NCBI GenBank assembly: GCA_025345505.1
Contig: JANVCC010000040.1
Coordinates: forward strand, 13,794,023 to 13,858,022
Reading direction: 5' to 3'
Source of the DNA: Todiramphus chloris collaris
Taxonomy: Eukaryota > Chordata > Aves > Coraciiformes > Alcedinidae
Length of the DNA stretch: 64,000 nt
In this document: piece after piece, positions 44,831 through 59,000 of the stretch
Layout: every line of letters starts with the position of its first letter
Position numbering within the stretch: the stretch's first letter is position 1
The notes under the pieces: model-generated
Seen by the model: only the letters and a program-made list of their open reading frames with translations
What the model was told of the DNA's origin: nothing
Databases searched by the model: none
Made by a program: the position numbers and the translations under genes

Positions 44831-47800
44831 CAAACAAAAGACCTTTAATTTAAAGCGGGTTTTCGTGAAGAAAGTCTTAGAATTTTTTAGTATATAGTTT
44901 TCTCGTTGTCCTACTGTACTTATATGAAGTAACATTCACAATGCCTCCAACATCTTTCTATACAATTTCAAACAATGCTTCTGTAAGGATACTTGCTGAA
45001 ATGAGTAGGGCTTCCTGTCAGCTGTCGCGGACAAAATAAAGAGTTTATGAAAAATAGGCAGAGGACAAATCCTATAGTTAGTCTTCTGGAGATTACAAAC
45101 CTGTTGTTATCAGCTGGAGGAATTCCTGCTGTGACAGGAATGTGATGATTTTATGGTGGGTTACAAAGGGGTATTGTCTTGTCTGAACAGCATCAGTAAG
45201 GACTGCAATATGGTTTGTTTGTTTTTTTAATTGCAGAGGTGTGTATGCAATTTGAGTCCTTGGGAGTGGGAAATACTTGCCTTTTTCCAGAGGTGGAAAA
45301 ACTGTGTGTCTAATATTGCCCTGTTCTCAAGACAACTACTGAAGTTAATGCTGGCTTTTCACACTTTGTTTTATGACTATAGCATCAGAATTAAGCTAAA
45401 GCTTCTTGAAACTCTTTTTGCTGGGATTTCAGTAAAAAAAAAAAAAATTACTGTAAGAGCCGGAACTGTTTCTCCCCTGCCCCGGCTCTTGTGGTTTATG
45501 TACAATTCAGGTAGTTCCACACACAAGGAGAACTGGGGTTTTGATTACAGTTGTCAGTAGTTAGAGTGCTTTTTCCTTTATTGTAGTAATTGTTTGAGTT
45601 AGTTCATTAACATAACTGTAAAAAAGTGCGCATGAGAAAGGGAAATAAAAGAAAATAGGTGAAGCTTCCAAAGTAAATGTGAGGCCTTGCAAGAGGTTTT
45701 TTTTTTGTCTGTTGATACTCCTTTACTGCGGCTTGTGTCAAATATTTCAGGGGAGAGAGTAAGAAGATAGCTTGGATGGGTTTAAGTACAACCACTTGTG
45801 AGTACAGCTTGGGAGACTACGGAGGCAAGTCCAATATAGGCAGAAGATAACTGTGGGATTCTAATTTCCAAGGTCTCATTGTGGCTTGCAGAAATCCAGC
45901 TTCTCAGGGCATTTAGGCATCTAACTCCCTCTGTCCTTAATGAAAAGGATTTACGTGTCTAAAGTTGACTGGAGTAGACAAGTCATGAATATCAGAGGGT
46001 GTACCAGTTAGCCCTGACATTGATACAGAGGGATTTGACTGAAAGTTTAGAGTAAATGATTTCGGAAGTTTCTTGTGACTTTTGCCTTCCATTGTCTTCT
46101 TCAGTGTTCAAACAGGAAGAACTCCTCAGGCCAGAAAGAAAGGCAGTGAGCTCTGCATTTCCTTGCTATAAATCATTTGGGAGAAGGATGCTTTGTCAGA
46201 ATGAATATGGAGATTGTAACAATTTCCATGGATACAGAAACTTGGGATGAATATAGAAGTTGCAATTAACTCTCTTGGTGTTCTGATAGTGATCTTGGTC
46301 AAACGTGTTTGATGCTTTCTTCTCCCTTTATTTTCTTCATTAAGAAAATTTAAAAGGTAATAACAGGATATCTACTTTTTCAAACTGGCAAACTTATTAC
46401 TGCATACTGAGGTGAAATTGCCATCAAAGAAGACTATTGCTTGTTTCTCCACCTTGACTGCAAGGTTAATGCGCAAACCCTCGTTTTGGATGGGGATAAT
46501 AGCAGTTCATTAGCTATTTATTTTGTTAGTGTTTTGGAATAACATGTAAGCTAAGTACCCCAGTCTCATGAATGTATCTTCTATCAAACCTATTTGCTCA
46601 CATTTATTATGATCTCTGAGTTGTTTTTGTGACGCATTGATTAAAAAAAAAAGCAAAAACAAAACCAAAAACTTTTACTCCAAAGGTATTTACCTGGAAA
46701 GTCATTCAGGAAAATTCTTTGCTGTTTTGCACCCCTTTCCTCCAGGCTTTGTTAAAACAGAGGACTAGTGTGTAGTTACTGTTAAAGAAGAAAAGGGCAT
46801 GGGCTATGAAATCTTAGATGCTGTGGTGAAAATTTGGAAAGCTCAGGACTGAGGCTATTTTTTATGATTACTTCATCTCTGCCCTTAGTTTTCAGCTTGG
46901 TATTTCCTCACACTTTGAGAAGATTCAGGACTGCTTTCCTAGGAAGAGTACTGTCAGCTGGATTCAGAACACAGTAGTTTCCTGAAGATATATGGAAAGT
47001 AGAGACCAGTGTGATTACTCATAAACTTACCAAGGTGTGAATGTGTTTGTTAATCATGCTGAGGAGTGGTCTGGGGATACTGTGGATTTTCTTCAGAGAA
47101 CTGTTTGAAATACTTCAGTCATTACAAGACAGTACCAAATCATCTTTCTTGTTTCAATATGTTAATTTTCTTGCTTGCAGACTAAATGCTTTCAATGGTT
47201 GTGTGGGTGCTACACAAGTTGCTCTAGGTTTACTCATAATGAGACAAGTGTTCCTGACTACCCTGGAAGGCAAGTTTGTGAACCTTGTTAGCTACATCTT
47301 GAGGTCAGGGAAGTACGTGGTTCATTGTCTGTGGTACCAAAAAGCATTAGGATGCTAAGTAATTGAATTGGAAAGCTTTTTACAAAAAAATCTGCTTAGT
47401 AATAATCTCAAATGAATGTAACTTCAAAGACTAATTGGGAGCTTAGGGGCTGAAAAATGGTTGAAAATAGTCAGCTAAAAGCAGTACCTGGAGATCTTTT
47501 GCATCATACTTTGTTCATGAACCCAAAGAGATGGACTGCAGAAGTACATTCTTGTTTGAAGGATCATATTACACCTAAGAATGTCTCAGCTTGGTAGAAA
47601 GAAAGAAGCCTCTCAGCCATGCACATACCTTGCTGAAGGCTGTCCTCCAATGAATCTTGCTGCTATTTTTCTCAAAAGTGGAGCTCTGTCATGCTCTGTT
47701 AAGTGTTCCATAAATAATCTGAGTCTTCAGAAGATTGCTTCATGTCAGATTGGAATAACTCATTCTCCCAATGCCCTGGCCGAGTGATAGCTTTTTTTTA

Positions 47801-50359
47801 AGAGGAAATAGTTTGATTGCTGTTATCTGTGTAATCTTTTCAAGATAAGAGGGTCTACTAATTGATTATAATTGCTTTACCAAATGAATGAATGAAGTAG
47901 TTCAGGTAGTAGTTGAAAAAAATCAGGAGTTAAATATCTTTTTCCAAACCACAGATTTAGAGTACAGCTAACTGCAAGTCAGTTAGCATCTGTGCTATTG
48001 TGGGAACTCAGTGGTTAGTACACAGCTCAGAACATGAAGCATTAGGATATTTCAGTCCATATGCAGAGCTACATCATGCTTTTCAAAAGCTGTTTTAGGA
48101 GAAAATGGATCAGTTTTCAAAATGGCAGAACTGTGACTAAAATACAGTCTGCTTCCTTGATGGATTTTCTTTTTGGCTTAGTGAAGGAGATCTTCACATA
48201 ACCTAATGAAGCAAATTTTGTTCTTGCAGTGGGAAACCATAGCAACCTGCCACTTCAGAATGCATGATACATAATCTGTCTATCCTTCAGATAGCATTTT
48301 GCTGTCCAGAAATAGTCATTGTTTCCTAATGTGTGAATGTGAAATGTAGCTGGAACGACAGTGTTGTCTCCAAGGTAAACATGAGCCCTGCTGTGCTGTT
48401 TGTCTGGTGCCACACATTTGGAAGGCAGGTTCCACAGGAGAGCCGAGCTACTCGGTGTTTCTTTTATTTTTACTTTATTAGAAATAGGTTACAGAGGTAC
48501 TCTGAAAAATGGTAATTGAAAGAGCTTGCAGCTCTTAGTGCTACTCTTACCTTGCTTTCCAGCCCATACATGTCCCTACTGAATTTTGTCATAGTTTTCT
48601 TAAATTACAGCATTTGGAGTTCAGAGATTTTTGGTCACTCATCCTTTTCATAGAACTTTGTTCAGGCTCAACTGCAGGATTACTTGGTAATTATGTGGTG
48701 GGATAAGTTCACTGCAACTTGCTTGCAGCTGGCCAAAGTTGCTGGTTGTGCTTGATGAACGTACAGGCAGTGTTCTTCCTTGGAGAAATAAAATGTGTGT
48801 AAGCAATCTCCCTGACTTCTCTCTTTGAGTTTCCTTCCCCCATACAAGTTCTGAAATAAAGCTGAGAAGTGCTTTCTGTAGAAACCAGCACTGACAGCTA
48901 AACAGTTAAAATCTGTGGGTCTTCGAATCTTTTTACTGGTTTCAGAGCCTGGGATACCAGTCTGAAAAGGGATGATTTATCCAGCTTTTGTGTGAAGAGG
49001 ACCGAGTGGTGCAGTGAAGGAGTAAAGAGCAGATATTTAATGCTAACACAGCATGTTGATTTAGACCAGACACACTGTATTTCCTTTAAAATATTATCAT
49101 GACTCCTGCTTGTTTAGGAGTGTTTAGAATTCAAGTTTAATAACAGAATGCTCTTTGTGAATGTACGTTTTGTGGACTTGAGCATTTTCAACTGTATTTT
49201 CTATAAATCAAATATTAATAGCTGGAATATATTCTTCAAAATGCAGAATGATTTTCTTAGCGCTGTGATTGACTTGAGAGGAGAGTAGAGGAGTGTTTGG
49301 TCAGTGTTTCTTCTGTTGATCATTCTGCTGTTTCTGTGTTACTGGGACAAGGCTATTAGTTTTCTTTTGCTCCTTAAAATTCATCTGTCTCCTTACTGTT
49401 TGACACACCCATTTCTTTAAAACTGTGGTTAACCATTTTTTGCTAGTCACTTCTGCCTTCATTCTCTCTTTTGATACTTCTAATTATCTCTATTCAATTG
49501 AAGTTTCTATCCATCTGCCCCCTTTAAATTCTGTTTTCATCCACCTTTGAGTAACTCTGCCTTTATGAACAATAGTGGAGCATATTTAAGCTATTCCTAT
49601 TCTCAATGTTTTTATTGTAATATCTCTTTCTATGTGGTCTTGAGACATGTTTTTTTCTAGCTTTTGATTTTTGAATTGTATGTTTGGTACTTGCATTTCT
49701 ATGTAGATGGATTTGTCTCTGAAATCACCAGTAATCACTTGTGCCTGAGCAAATGCTTGTGGGTTTCTCTGCTGCTTTGATTTGTTTGGTTTTTTTTTTT
49801 TTCTTTTAACTACTAGCAGGTTTTTTCCCCCCTGTCCTGCATAACAGGGATCTTAAAGAAATCCCTCCTGTTAGGAGATGGCACTTGAAGTTGAAAGGAA
49901 ATATAAGTGACAGTAAATACTCTCATATCTATACTATCAAAACTAATAAAATAATTACATGGAAATCTATAGTCTATCAAGATAGAAGAATGTGAGATTC
50001 AGACTTCTCCCAAATGAGGGCAGTAGTGGCACATGATTTCTATAGTCTTTATTTATGTTTGATGTAATACTCATTAAAGACTGTGAGCTTTGGTATATTT
50101 ATATTAGGTGTTTCAGTGAATATGTTGTGGAATTACTTTTATAAATTTGGAGCTGAGAAATACCAGAAAAGTCTGTGAAGGGAGATATTTTTATAAAGAG
50201 GACTTTCAACTTAACCTCCCACTGGAATGATTTTTGAGTTCCAAAAAGAAGCAAGACAACTTGCTGAAGGGAAGAAAATGCTACTATTTGATGAGTACAG
50301 TTGGCAAATCTGCATTTCAAGTTTTCTGTGTTTTCAGGAGATGGTCAAGCTTTGCAGCA

Positions 50360-50452
50360 ATCATAGAATCGTAGAATGTTCAGGGTTGGAAGGGACCTTA
50401 AAGATCATCCAGTTCCAAAACCCCTGCCAATGGCTGGGACACCTCCCTTGAT
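50360..50452 (-). repeat. CR1 LINE 3' terminal fragment
   Basis: It begins TCATAGAATCGTAGAATGTT (the inverted CR1 tail), then GGGTTGGAAGGGACCTTAAA and the CCCCTGCC segment. About 93 bp, antisense. Confidence 0.85.
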
Positions 50453-53400
50453 TTTTACTGAAGGATTCTTTTCCATGCACAGTGTTAAATTATACTGTTT
50501 AGTTCAATAGTTACCAAGTCTGTGTACATTTTATTAAACCATGTACTTCTAATAGTTAGATCCTCATGTGACTGCTTTACAGCATCAAGTTATGGAAGTG
50601 TTAGATGACTAAATACCCCTCCCTCTGCCTCAGTGTGATATCTGTCCTGTTCTTAACTAGCTTTCAGCATTGAGTAGCATTAGTAGATCGGTGAGACAAC
50701 AATATATGTTGTTGTGATTCTTCTGTTGTCTTCTGAAGCATGACTTCTCGACCAGATGATAACTTCTTGATAGGACTTCTAATGACATGATTTTTGGGGA
50801 TGTTAATACAGCACTGAAGATAAGATGATAACCGTACAGGTATCTTGTGGAGGTGGCACAAGGTCTGGCCTAGTGGATGGAATAACAGAATGAATTTTGC
50901 AGTTGGATATTATGGTGTTAAGAAACTGCTGATGTGCTGTCCAATCAGCTCTTGTTTGTTCTCTGTCTGCTCAGCTTTACATAAGCTTGTTGCACTTGTG
51001 CTCCACTGAGTCTGGAAACTGCAATCGCAATCCAATAATCATGCAGTACAGTGAATTGAGGTCTCGCTACAGAAGACTCTGTAGATCTATTAAATGAAGT
51101 GGAAAGAGTAACTCCATGCAAGCACAACCACTGCTGGCTTGTTAATGGTGCAGTGTTTGCATTTACATGCCTGCTAACACCAGTGCAGACTGAGTGTTTC
51201 CTGAAGGCTTTGCTAAAGCAATATCAAAGATGTACCTCTAATCCCTGGATGATAAGTGGTCGAGTGGAGTTACCAGATCTGGCATTCCAAGGAGCACAAA
51301 CCACAACTCTGTTCCAAGTGCTAATTGTTAGGCAGGGCTTTTATTTTAGGCTGAAGTGTATTAACTTTGCTTGCACAAAATTGTAACTATAATTGAAGTA
51401 GTACACCAATGGAGTCTTAGCATACCACAGAATAATGCTTCCCTCTTCCCGATGGAATGCACCTCTGTCTTCAGACAAAATTGCTGTTGCTTCTATCAGT
51501 TTCTTCTGTCACTTCTCCCTTTTTGATTTGTTCCATGCTTCCTGTAAATGAACGTACTCATTATGTATCTAGAAGCTGTTTTCCCGGTGTTCCCATGCAG
51601 AATAACCTAATACATGGCAATCAATGCTGCTCAGGAAAACTGTCATACTTGTGTTCCCAGACATTTTGGAAGGTTACGACCCTGTAGCTGCCTCAAAGGT
51701 GATAGCATTCACTGTAATGGATGGTACAGGAAATCAATATGAAAGAACTATTGTTTGAAAATGTTATTTCAAGCTAATGTCAGATTAAAAAATATCAATA
51801 AAGCCTCTTGTATTGGCTGGTGACATGAGAACATATGGTTTATCCAGTGTCTTAGTATTCAGTTTCATGTTTCTTTCAGAGTAATGAACATCTTGAATCT
51901 TCTGTGTCTCTAGCTTCTGCTTTTTTTTTTTTGCATCTGATTTAATTGTAACATGGAACTTTTTTTTCCCAGTTCACAGAAGGAGATCTGTAGAGGCTGT
52001 CTTGATAATTATTGCCATAAAACAAAAGCCTGCAGCATGTTGGAAGGAGGTTTTGCTTTTCTTCCCTTCTGTGCTCACCCACTGAGTGTCCCCATTCCTC
52101 CTGAGAAAAGAAGTCATTTAATGAAGAGATGAATTACCAGTAACTGTTTTCTGTATCTGAGTAGACAAACAATGTGTTTCCAACTTGTCTTGTAGAAGGA
52201 AGAATTAATTTTGTTAAGTATTTTGAAACTTTAAACAGGAAGGCAGGCAAGATCCACAGCTACATTCATAAACTTGGTAGCAACTAATGTCTAAACATAT
52301 CTTAGAAAGGAATAAGGTGGAGATAATGGAAATAATCTGAGGGATCTTTAATGTATGTGATCCACAGACAACATAACCTGTAATTTGTTGGGTCCTATGG
52401 TACTGTCTGTTTCCCTGTCTCTGTCAGGACAAAGAAGCCAGAGTGATGTACTATCAGCCACCCTTGTCTCTCCTGGCCCAAGATTTCTTTTCAACTTTTT
52501 GCCTATGCTTGTGATTTCCAGTGCTTGTTATGCTGGTAAATCTACATGGACTCATGCTTCAATCCAGAGCCTCTTGGTGTTACAGTGCAGGCCCACCCTT
52601 CTACTGGGAATATGCTTTCTGCTCTGCCAAAGATCTTCATCTCTGCCTTTTTATTTCCTCTCACCAAGAGCTTTACTCAAAATAAGTGTTGCTTGTCTAC
52701 TAAGCAGAGCAACATATCCATGCGCTGATAGCGCACAGTTTGTAGCCAGGTAAATTGGCCATAGGAAATGGAGGACTTGCTGAAGTGAAACTGTTTTGGA
52801 CACTTGTATTCAATTCCTCCCTGTGCATGGAAAGTTATCAACATCCTAGGATCCAGCCAGGAACTATGATAATTATGTCTCCAGTCCTTCTAATAGTCAT
52901 CACTTAGTCATCACTGTGTCAGGCAGTGACTAGACATAATGCAAGAATCCTATCTTCCTTCCATAGCTGGTAAGTACTCAAAACTTCACTGGATGAGGTA
53001 AAATGGCAGCTTTTTTGGTGAATCCTGAAATCCTCATGCAGTATATTTCATCAGAAACATGCCTCACTTTTTTCTTTTTTAATCAAGCCAGTGTTACTAC
53101 TTAGTAATCTTTGTACCTGTATCCTAGTTTGTGGCTCGTTATCATTAAGGAAGTGATTTGATACATCTGAGACAGCACCGAAAGGCAGGAGATGTCATGA
53201 AGTACTCTGGAAAAGTTCTGTGCTCTAACTCATTGCAGTGTTTAGCTTGTAATGGTAAAGGCTATTGCTGATGAGCAGGAAAAAAGGATTTAGGAAAGAC
53301 GATGTAGATGAGGTTTCGGTTTATGTGGGTTGTTCTGTTGTTTTGTTGGCTTGTTTTTCTTTTATTTTAAAACTTTGAACCGAGAATGATTGGTGTTGAT

Positions 53401-55989
53401 CAATTTTGAAGTGTTTTCCCCATGTCAGAGAAACCGCATATTTACAACATGGAGTTGTTGAAACTATTTTCTTAATGTGTCCGTAGAACTGCTCCTTCTT
53501 TCACCCCTTAGAAAATGTGATTTGAGCCTTTAGGGTACAATTAACACTTGAAAAAATAGTTTTGTCCAGTGTCTAACATGTTCTAGGTGGTATCTTACAT
53601 GCTTTTATACAAATAGTCATGTAACAAAAATAATATTGTGGATACATGCAAACTAAATATTGCAGAAGTACCTTTTAAGTATCAAGGTGCCTTTCGTGTG
53701 CTTAAATGGAAACACAAGGTTTCGACAGAAGGCAGCCAACTTTGGATGGAGAAGAAAATTCAAGATAAGACTTATTTTACCTGTAAGTCAGGAAAAAAGA
53801 AAAGGCTTTGCAGCAAGGTTTTTGCATTCAGAACTGTTGGCTTTTAAGGTCAATATGTTGAGATTCCCTTCTCCCCATTCATGATGTGCTTCAGTTTATA
53901 GAAAAGAACTTTATTGGATGCCTAATTATCTTTTAAAACCTCTGATAGAAACCAGTAACCAGAAACTCTGTGGGCTGTCCTTCTGCAAGTCTGCAGTCTG
54001 TGCGTAGTTTTGTTAAAGTTTTTTTAGTTGCACTGCTTCTGGGGCTGTCTTCCATGTTAAAATAGCTTTATGCTTCTGTGACTTGTGTAAGGCGATTATG
54101 TGACTGGTACAGAGTAGTTTTGCATGCTAAGGACTTGCCCTACCAGATGTGTGTTGCTGAGCATTCACAACGACAGCTGAAGTCAACACACATCCAGCAC
54201 GTCTGAAACTTAAGCCCTGAGGCCCAATCAACCTTTTGCTGAAATCAGTGAAAAGTCTGGCAGCAGTGGGAGCTGGACTGAGGACAAAAAGTCTTTTGAG
54301 GCAAAAGTCAGAGTAGGAATATCATGAAATACTGGGTTCCTGCCCAGCTCCAGTGCTGGCTATCATCCAGTTAGTCTGTGCTTGCTTGCCAGCCCTCTGT
54401 GCCTGTCTTGCTTTGCTTTGTTTCTCTGAACATTTTAGCACTTTCAAATGTAACACTTGAGAGCTCCCTCTGGCACAAGCTCTGTAAAGTGCATGTGTGG
54501 CAACGTTTTGTTTTTGTCTTCTTTTGATGATGTTCTGTGAAAAATGATTAAACTTAAGTGTGCTGTTTGTTGGTTGAAAAACTGTGGCCTTCACAGGATT
54601 TTCCCTGCGATACTGAAGCGGATGGGCCCTTGCTGTAAAGTGAGTGAATCTGTATTCACACAGACTGTTTTGCACTTGTTCCCCTTTGCAGTTATTCCAG
54701 GTCTCTCCGCAGTGTCCTGTTGAGCACACTGTGTCAGATCCAAGCTTTCTGGTTAGTGTTCAAAAGAAGTAATTACAGGAGATGGACCTGAGAGACTTCT
54801 TCTCGGTACTCTGGACAGACCTTTGAGTAGATGAATACTCGTATGCCTCTTCTGAATGCAAAGCAGGAGGACAAGGGTTTACGATGCAGGCAGCAAACAT
54901 TCCAGTGTAACTGTGAGGTTCTCTAAAATAGAAAACAGCTTCTGTTTTATACCCTGGGGAGCTCAGTTGCAAGGGGACCCCAGTCACTTGTAGGCACAAA
55001 GGTGTTGTTTCGGTTTTTGGGGTTTTTGTTGTGTTTTGTTTTGTTTGGTTTTTTTCCTTTGTTTTAATGAGTCAGTGCTTTACTGCAATATCACTCTGGA
55101 TACTTCTAGAGCCCCAAACCATAACTGATGTATAACTGAACCACAAGCTAAGGCATGTTTTGCCAGTCTGAACCTTTTGTCACTTTTGGTTCCTTCTGCT
55201 TGTTTAGTGATGTTTAAGCTTCTTAATCTGTGATTCTTTACCTTTTTGTCAGCTACCAAAAGTAAATCTTGGGTTTTGTCTATGCAAACAGCAACTGCCA
55301 GGCTCTTATTTCTCACTCTTTAATGTGACAATGCATTATGCTTAAATCTGTGCGCTGAATTACTAGGCAGTTGTGTGAAGGCGTGCTAGTTAGTGAGTCT
55401 AGAGCTACTTGAATGAAATAAGGTTATTCTTCCTGAAGCTGCAGGGGGTAGCAGCAGAAAGAAAAAAAAATAATCTACTTTTGTGAAACTGATTAAGAAA
55501 TTTTTGACAAAAAAACCCTTCTTAGGATAGGCCAATTGCAATAAAGGCTCGATTTAGATCTAAAGTTAAAGATCTAGATGTTCAAGATGGTCAGACCTCA
55601 AAGGAGGGACCTCTATGATCAGCAGCTCATATGCTCTACTGCAATATTTATAGTTATGGGGAACTTGGGTTGTACCCTAGACTATCCGGACACTTCTGAA
55701 GTAGACATCTGAATGGGTCTTTTCTCCATCCCTGGAGATAAACCAGAAGAATGTATTAGTACTGGATTCTTTTGGATCTTCATAATCAGATTCTTATTTT
55801 TAAAAATATTTTAATTTTAATAATATTAAGTCTGTGGGTCAAATACAGACGTGAAGAACTCTACCCTTTGATCACTGTATTATGTGTGAATATTAAGAGA
55901 TGTCATTTGCCATTTCAGCCCATAATCATGGATCCTTCTCTGGAGTACCAGAGGAAGCCTGGGAGGCATGTTATCACTGGGGTTTTTTT

Positions 55990-56095
55990 TCTGTCTCCAT
56001 TTTTTTTTTTTTCCTTTCTCTCCATTTTTTTTCCTTTATCTCCATTTTTTTCTTTTCCTTTCTTTCCATTTTTTTTTTTTCTTTCTTCCTGTTCA
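55990..56095 (+). repeat. Pyrimidine tandem repeat, about four copies of a 20-25 bp unit
   Basis: CCAT recurs at 55997, 56022, 56042 and 56066, each followed by a T run and CCTTTC. The strand is almost pure pyrimidine. Open frames through it are not coding. Confidence 0.8.
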
Positions 56096-59000
56096 AGTTT
56101 TTGATTACCAGAAGCCAATGTATGTAAGAACTAGTACTGCTTAAAGCACTAACTCCCATTCATCTCTTTCCTAAGTCTGGTTGTGAGCTCTCCAACTAGA
56201 TGAGGGATCCCCCCTTCAGGAAACTGGTTCATTTGTAGTTTTGTTTCTGGGTTTTCTGAAATTCAATGACTGTAGGGATAATGTATCTGCAAAAGAAGCT
56301 GTGTGTGTGCAGGAGCTTACCTAATACTTGTTGTGGGACTATATCGTCCTCCTAAAGATATTCCAAGTGCCTGAATTACTTGGTCTGCTTTGTTCAGCGT
56401 TTTGCACAGTCTAGAAGCATAACCAAGCTGTTAGAAGAAATTGCCATGCAAATCACAAACTCGGAGATGAAAGTGGGGATAACAAAGAATAGTGGAAAGA
56501 GGAGTGGGGCTGGGGGAAGCATGAAAATATTTCTAGTACTCTAGTACTGCAGCTCAACTAGGGTAAGTAGTATGTGGGCTAGGCCAAGTCAAATGTAAGG
56601 TTTTAAATGGTGTTCATGATATAACCCTAAGCTGATCAAGACCTGCTGTGAGTTTGCCAAGGACTATAAATATGGATGTAAGTACTAAACTGACCATCAT
56701 AACTCACTGAACTGCAGGAATTCTACTTATCTATAGCTTTTTTCTTGAGTACATAGTAGATGTACATAGACCTGTATTTCAGATACCATAGAGTAAGACA
56801 AAGAAATTATTTCAAGCCTTCCAACAGTTTCTGCTTAAAAATCCGAATATGATGCCAAGTGGCATCTTGTGTCATTTACTGCCAAATATCATTTTGCCTC
56901 ATGGAATTAGAATCCGCTCAAGTGGTGTGAAAGTAAAATTAAAAATCAGCCTACCGCTGTTACTTAGAAGCTTTCAAGTGTACTTGGGAAACAGAGATCA
57001 ATGGAAACCTTTAGTGAAATATCAAATTAAAAATAGGGACTATCTTACTCCTATAAAAGCCAATTTTAAACTGTCTGCAGTAGGGATTCCTGTTCCATAC
57101 TGGACTTGAAAGTTTCAGTTCACATGGTTTCTGGTGTAGGTTTTGTGCTTTGGTTTTTGAAAAGTAATTGTCGAATGATGATTTCCTTGTTTATAAATAC
57201 AGTAATACAGACTGGAGAGCAAGATACAACTGCAACCTGCTTTTCTTATTTCCAACTAAATACAGGTGAGAGGATTCAGCTCTTTTAGGGATACTATATA
57301 GATACTCTAAAACCTCCCCAAATTAACTTGCATTTGATAACATCAAATATTCTATTGGTACATATATTTAAAACTGATTGTTTAATGAATGGTGCCATAT
57401 TCTGCTAAAATCCTTTGTGTGGGAAAGGAAATATTTATCTGAGGTATAGAAATCTATAAACAGGTGAATCTAATGGCAAGGAATTTGTCCATGTGCCACA
57501 GAGTTGCCATGAAGTGCTCCTGAATGCGTGAGAACTTACAGCCCAGAAAATTATGGATGTTGCCACATGTCTAAGAGAGCAGCTTTTGCTTTATGTGGTT
57601 GTGCTTATATGGGAATTGGCATCACCACTGTTGATGTGTGCTGCCTATAGAGCTCTCCTGGTTATGACCATGTAGGCACAGAAAGGAGCTGTTGAAGTGG
57701 AGGGTTCCAGCTGAGGCCACCGCAGTGTTTCTGTCCAAGTGAGCATCCAAGTGAAAACTGGGAAGTAGGTAACACTCCCAGCAGTGACCATTGTCATGCT
57801 GTGCATAAAAGACTGATGTCTTGTTTTGATATATCAGTTGGTCAGTTGAGCTGCGTGTGTGCCAAAGGAGTTGGAGATGTTACCTTGGTGGAGGGGGGAC
57901 AGGAATAGAATGCCATGCTAACTTCATGATAATTGGAAGTTTTCTTCTATTGTATGGGGAGTACAACACATGATGTCTGTGCTCTCTGATCAGTGGAGTG
58001 TCTCTGGTACTAATGTATAGAATGATCAGACTTCAGTATTGAAAGCAGGAGCTCTTATGAGAGCCTAAAATGGTGTTTGGAAAATTTTCCAGGAGGACAG
58101 AATTCCTTGCTGAAGGAGACTGTCCTTTTAAAAGCTGTGAAATGGATGTAGAGCTATTGAGTTCTTAAAAGCTGTGAAAGTTTTAAGTGATCTATTTCAC
58201 TGACTAGCTCTGATTGCTCGAAAATAGTAATTGGTGCTAGAAAACAAAGAAAAAAGTTTACCAATTGTTCACAGAAAGTTACATGAAGTTGTGCTCTTTC
58301 TCCACTTAATGCAACTATAAGCACATTAACACTTGTGTTGTGAAAGAGCATCCATGGGGGTATGTATTTGGAAGAGCTTGCCCAGAGGGATGACTTTCTG
58401 GAAGGTAAAATACTCCATGGGAAATTGGTCTTCTTGTTCTGTCTTCTATTCTTGTTGAACTTGAGTGTCACCACAAAGGCTTTACAGTCCTTGAAATATA
58501 ACTAGTTTTGTGCTATTTTTCCAAATTAAGAGAAAAGTGATACCAAGCAAGATGTGGCCACTGTCCTCACACCCATCTTTGAAGTGACACTTGTTTTGTG
58601 AGTGTGCTTGGATTGGAATTCCTATATTTTTTTCTTGTAGCCTAAACAGTTTACAGATACCCTGAAGTGTGGCTGAAGCTCTGATCAAAAGGGAGTAGTC
58701 ATTTAAGAGATAACTGATGTTAGAACTGGGTATTTGGTGTCTCTGTGTCTCACAACTGTACAGTTCAAAAGCTTCTCTCTGCTTTTCTGAAAACTGAAGG
58801 TTTAAACGCTGATTCCATCTGGGCCTTTGATTTCTTCTTTAGATACATCCATTTTTGGTCTTGCTTATCTTGTACAGATTTGTATGGTTTACCAAATGAA
58901 TTGACCTTTGTCCATCTGTGAAATAGCATTAGAAACAACCCTTAAAAAAAAAAAAAGTAGGTATTGTGTACAAGGAATTTAGAAAATAGCTTCTAATGCT

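Larger units (their letters stand above)
40733..50359. other. Intergenic sequence upstream of CCNG1
   Basis: AT-rich sequence without conserved peptides or plausible spliced frames. It contains the A/C tract at 41838-41892, the GC-elevated segment at 43740-44830 and short A or T runs. Confidence 0.5.

Noticed and set aside
52385..52753. 122-codon open frame in the right flank
   Set aside because: No start context, splice partner or recognisable domain, and pyrimidine-rich composition.
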